Source: Bacteroidota bacterium (GTDB taxonomy: Bacteria; Bacteroidota; Ignavibacteria; Kapaibacteriales; UBA2268). Taken from it: a stretch of DNA of 6,301 nucleotides. The stretch spans positions 1 through 6,301 of the forward strand of contig JAKIZN010000104.1 in NCBI GenBank assembly GCA_022708005.1, in the 5' to 3' direction. The stretch's first letter is position 1; the number at the start of each line of letters is the position of its first letter. The notes below the pieces were generated by a model. The model was not told the DNA's origin. It worked only from the letters and a program-made list of their open reading frames with translations, and searched no databases. A program made the translations under genes and the position numbers. Positions 5,693-6,301 of this stretch are shown here, piece after piece.

Positions 5693-6301
5693 ATGAGATT
5701 AACGTATGCAGAGATTAACGAAAGTAATCTCAGGCACAACATTTCTATGATAAAGAAATTTTCCCCGCATTCTACAATCACAGCTATGGTTAAAGCTAAT
5801 GCTTATGGCCACGGAATAGATATTTATCCAAAAATTTTACGCGAAGAAAATATTGAATATTTAGGTTTTGCCTTTGCTGACGAAGCTGTCGAAGTGCGAC
5901 AAAAAGGCGATAACGGGAAAATCATGGTATTAATATCTGCCCAAGAAGATGAAGCAGAGCTATACATGGAGCATTCGCTCGAAACAGTCTTCTCGTCGAT
6001 AGATATTTTAAGAATATTTGCAGAAAAAGCCCAAAAAGCTGGCAAAACGATATACGGACACTTATTTATAGATACTGGAATGCACCGCGACGGCGTGTTC
6101 CCAAGCGAAAGCCTTAAGTTTATGCAAATTGCTGAGTCGCTGCCTAATATAAAAATAATAGGCGTATGCTCGCATTTATCGACTGCTGATTTTGATGATT
6201 TAAGCTTTGCGGAGCATCAGCTTGATTTATTTAATCATACTGCCGATATGCTTGAAGAAAAAGGCTATAAATTCAAATATAGGCATATTTCAAATAGTGC
6301 G
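5693..6301 (+). CDS. alr: Alanine racemase, N-terminal part (cut by window edge)
   Basis: 203 codons are present, out of an expected 360-390 or so. The enzyme is PLP-dependent, interconverts L- and D-alanine and supplies D-Ala for peptidoglycan. It opens with RLTYAEINESNLRHNI and carries the PLP lysine, Lys34, in MVKANAYGHG. The barrel motifs follow: FIDTGMHRDGV (125-135, with Arg132 matching the conserved active-site Arg), GVCSHLSTAD (157-166, His161), and HISNSA (198-203), where the serine binds the PLP phosphate. The catalytic tyrosine and the C-terminal domain lie beyond the edge. Phe125 stands where many alanine racemases have a carbamylated lysine. The ATG follows a purine-rich AGAGAGAG tract, a weak ribosome site, 35 bases after the hydrolase stop; no separate promoter or terminator is seen between them. 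Confidence 0.95.
   Translation, partial: MRLTYAEINESNLRHNISMIKKFSPHSTITAMVKANAYGHGIDIYPKILREENIEYLGFAFADEAVEVRQKGDNGKIMVLISAQEDEAELYMEHSLETVFSSIDILRIFAEKAQKAGKTIYGHLFIDTGMHRDGVFPSESLKFMQIAESLPNIKIIGVCSHLSTADFDDLSFAEHQLDLFNHTADMLEEKGYKFKYRHISNSA

Noticed and set aside
5824..6045. 73-codon minus-strand open frame
   Set aside because: It lies opposite the alanine racemase coding sequence and is Ser-rich, as expected from an antisense reading.

Overview
The window is AT-rich bacterial chromosome from a Gram-negative cell. It carries a lipobox lipoprotein and a glycosyltransferase family 9 enzyme of the kind that builds lipopolysaccharide cores. Several genes lack a clear Shine-Dalgarno sequence and have A/T-rich leaders. 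One promoter candidate fits the Bacteroidota pattern (TTG, 20 bases, TAnnTTTG). The large TPR lipoprotein starts like the SprE/PorW type. Together these suggest the Bacteroidota/Chlorobi/Ignavibacteria/Kapabacteria group. This is an inference from style; no marker gene in the window settles it.

Left part (1-3353, minus strand): a likely three-gene operon. It reads from a 705-residue TPR lipoprotein into a soluble PAS histidine kinase only 6 bases further on, then, after 78 bases, into the first codons of a response regulator that runs off the left edge. A promoter candidate lies at 3415-3445. The kinase and regulator look like a cognate two-component pair, and the lipoprotein may be co-expressed with them.

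Middle (3354-3633): 280 non-coding bases. They hold a perfect 16-bp-arm palindrome (3548-3580) nested inside a pair of imperfect 24-bp inverted repeats (3483-3506 and 3609-3632). The arrangement looks like a small non-autonomous mobile element or a REP-like structured element rather than an ordinary terminator. It sits directly after the stop codon of the next gene.

Then come a minus-strand GT9 (heptosyltransferase-like) gene at 3634-4659, a 73-base divergent intergenic region, and three closely spaced plus-strand genes. These are a single-domain STAS anti-sigma-factor antagonist (4733-5083), an isochorismatase-family cysteine hydrolase (5112-5657), and the first 203 codons of alanine racemase (from 5693, cut by the right edge).

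The window is mostly ordinary core and envelope genes. The parts that merit a second look are the nested palindromic element, the coupling of a SprE/PorW-like lipoprotein to a two-component system, and an alanine racemase with phenylalanine at the usual carbamylated-lysine position.
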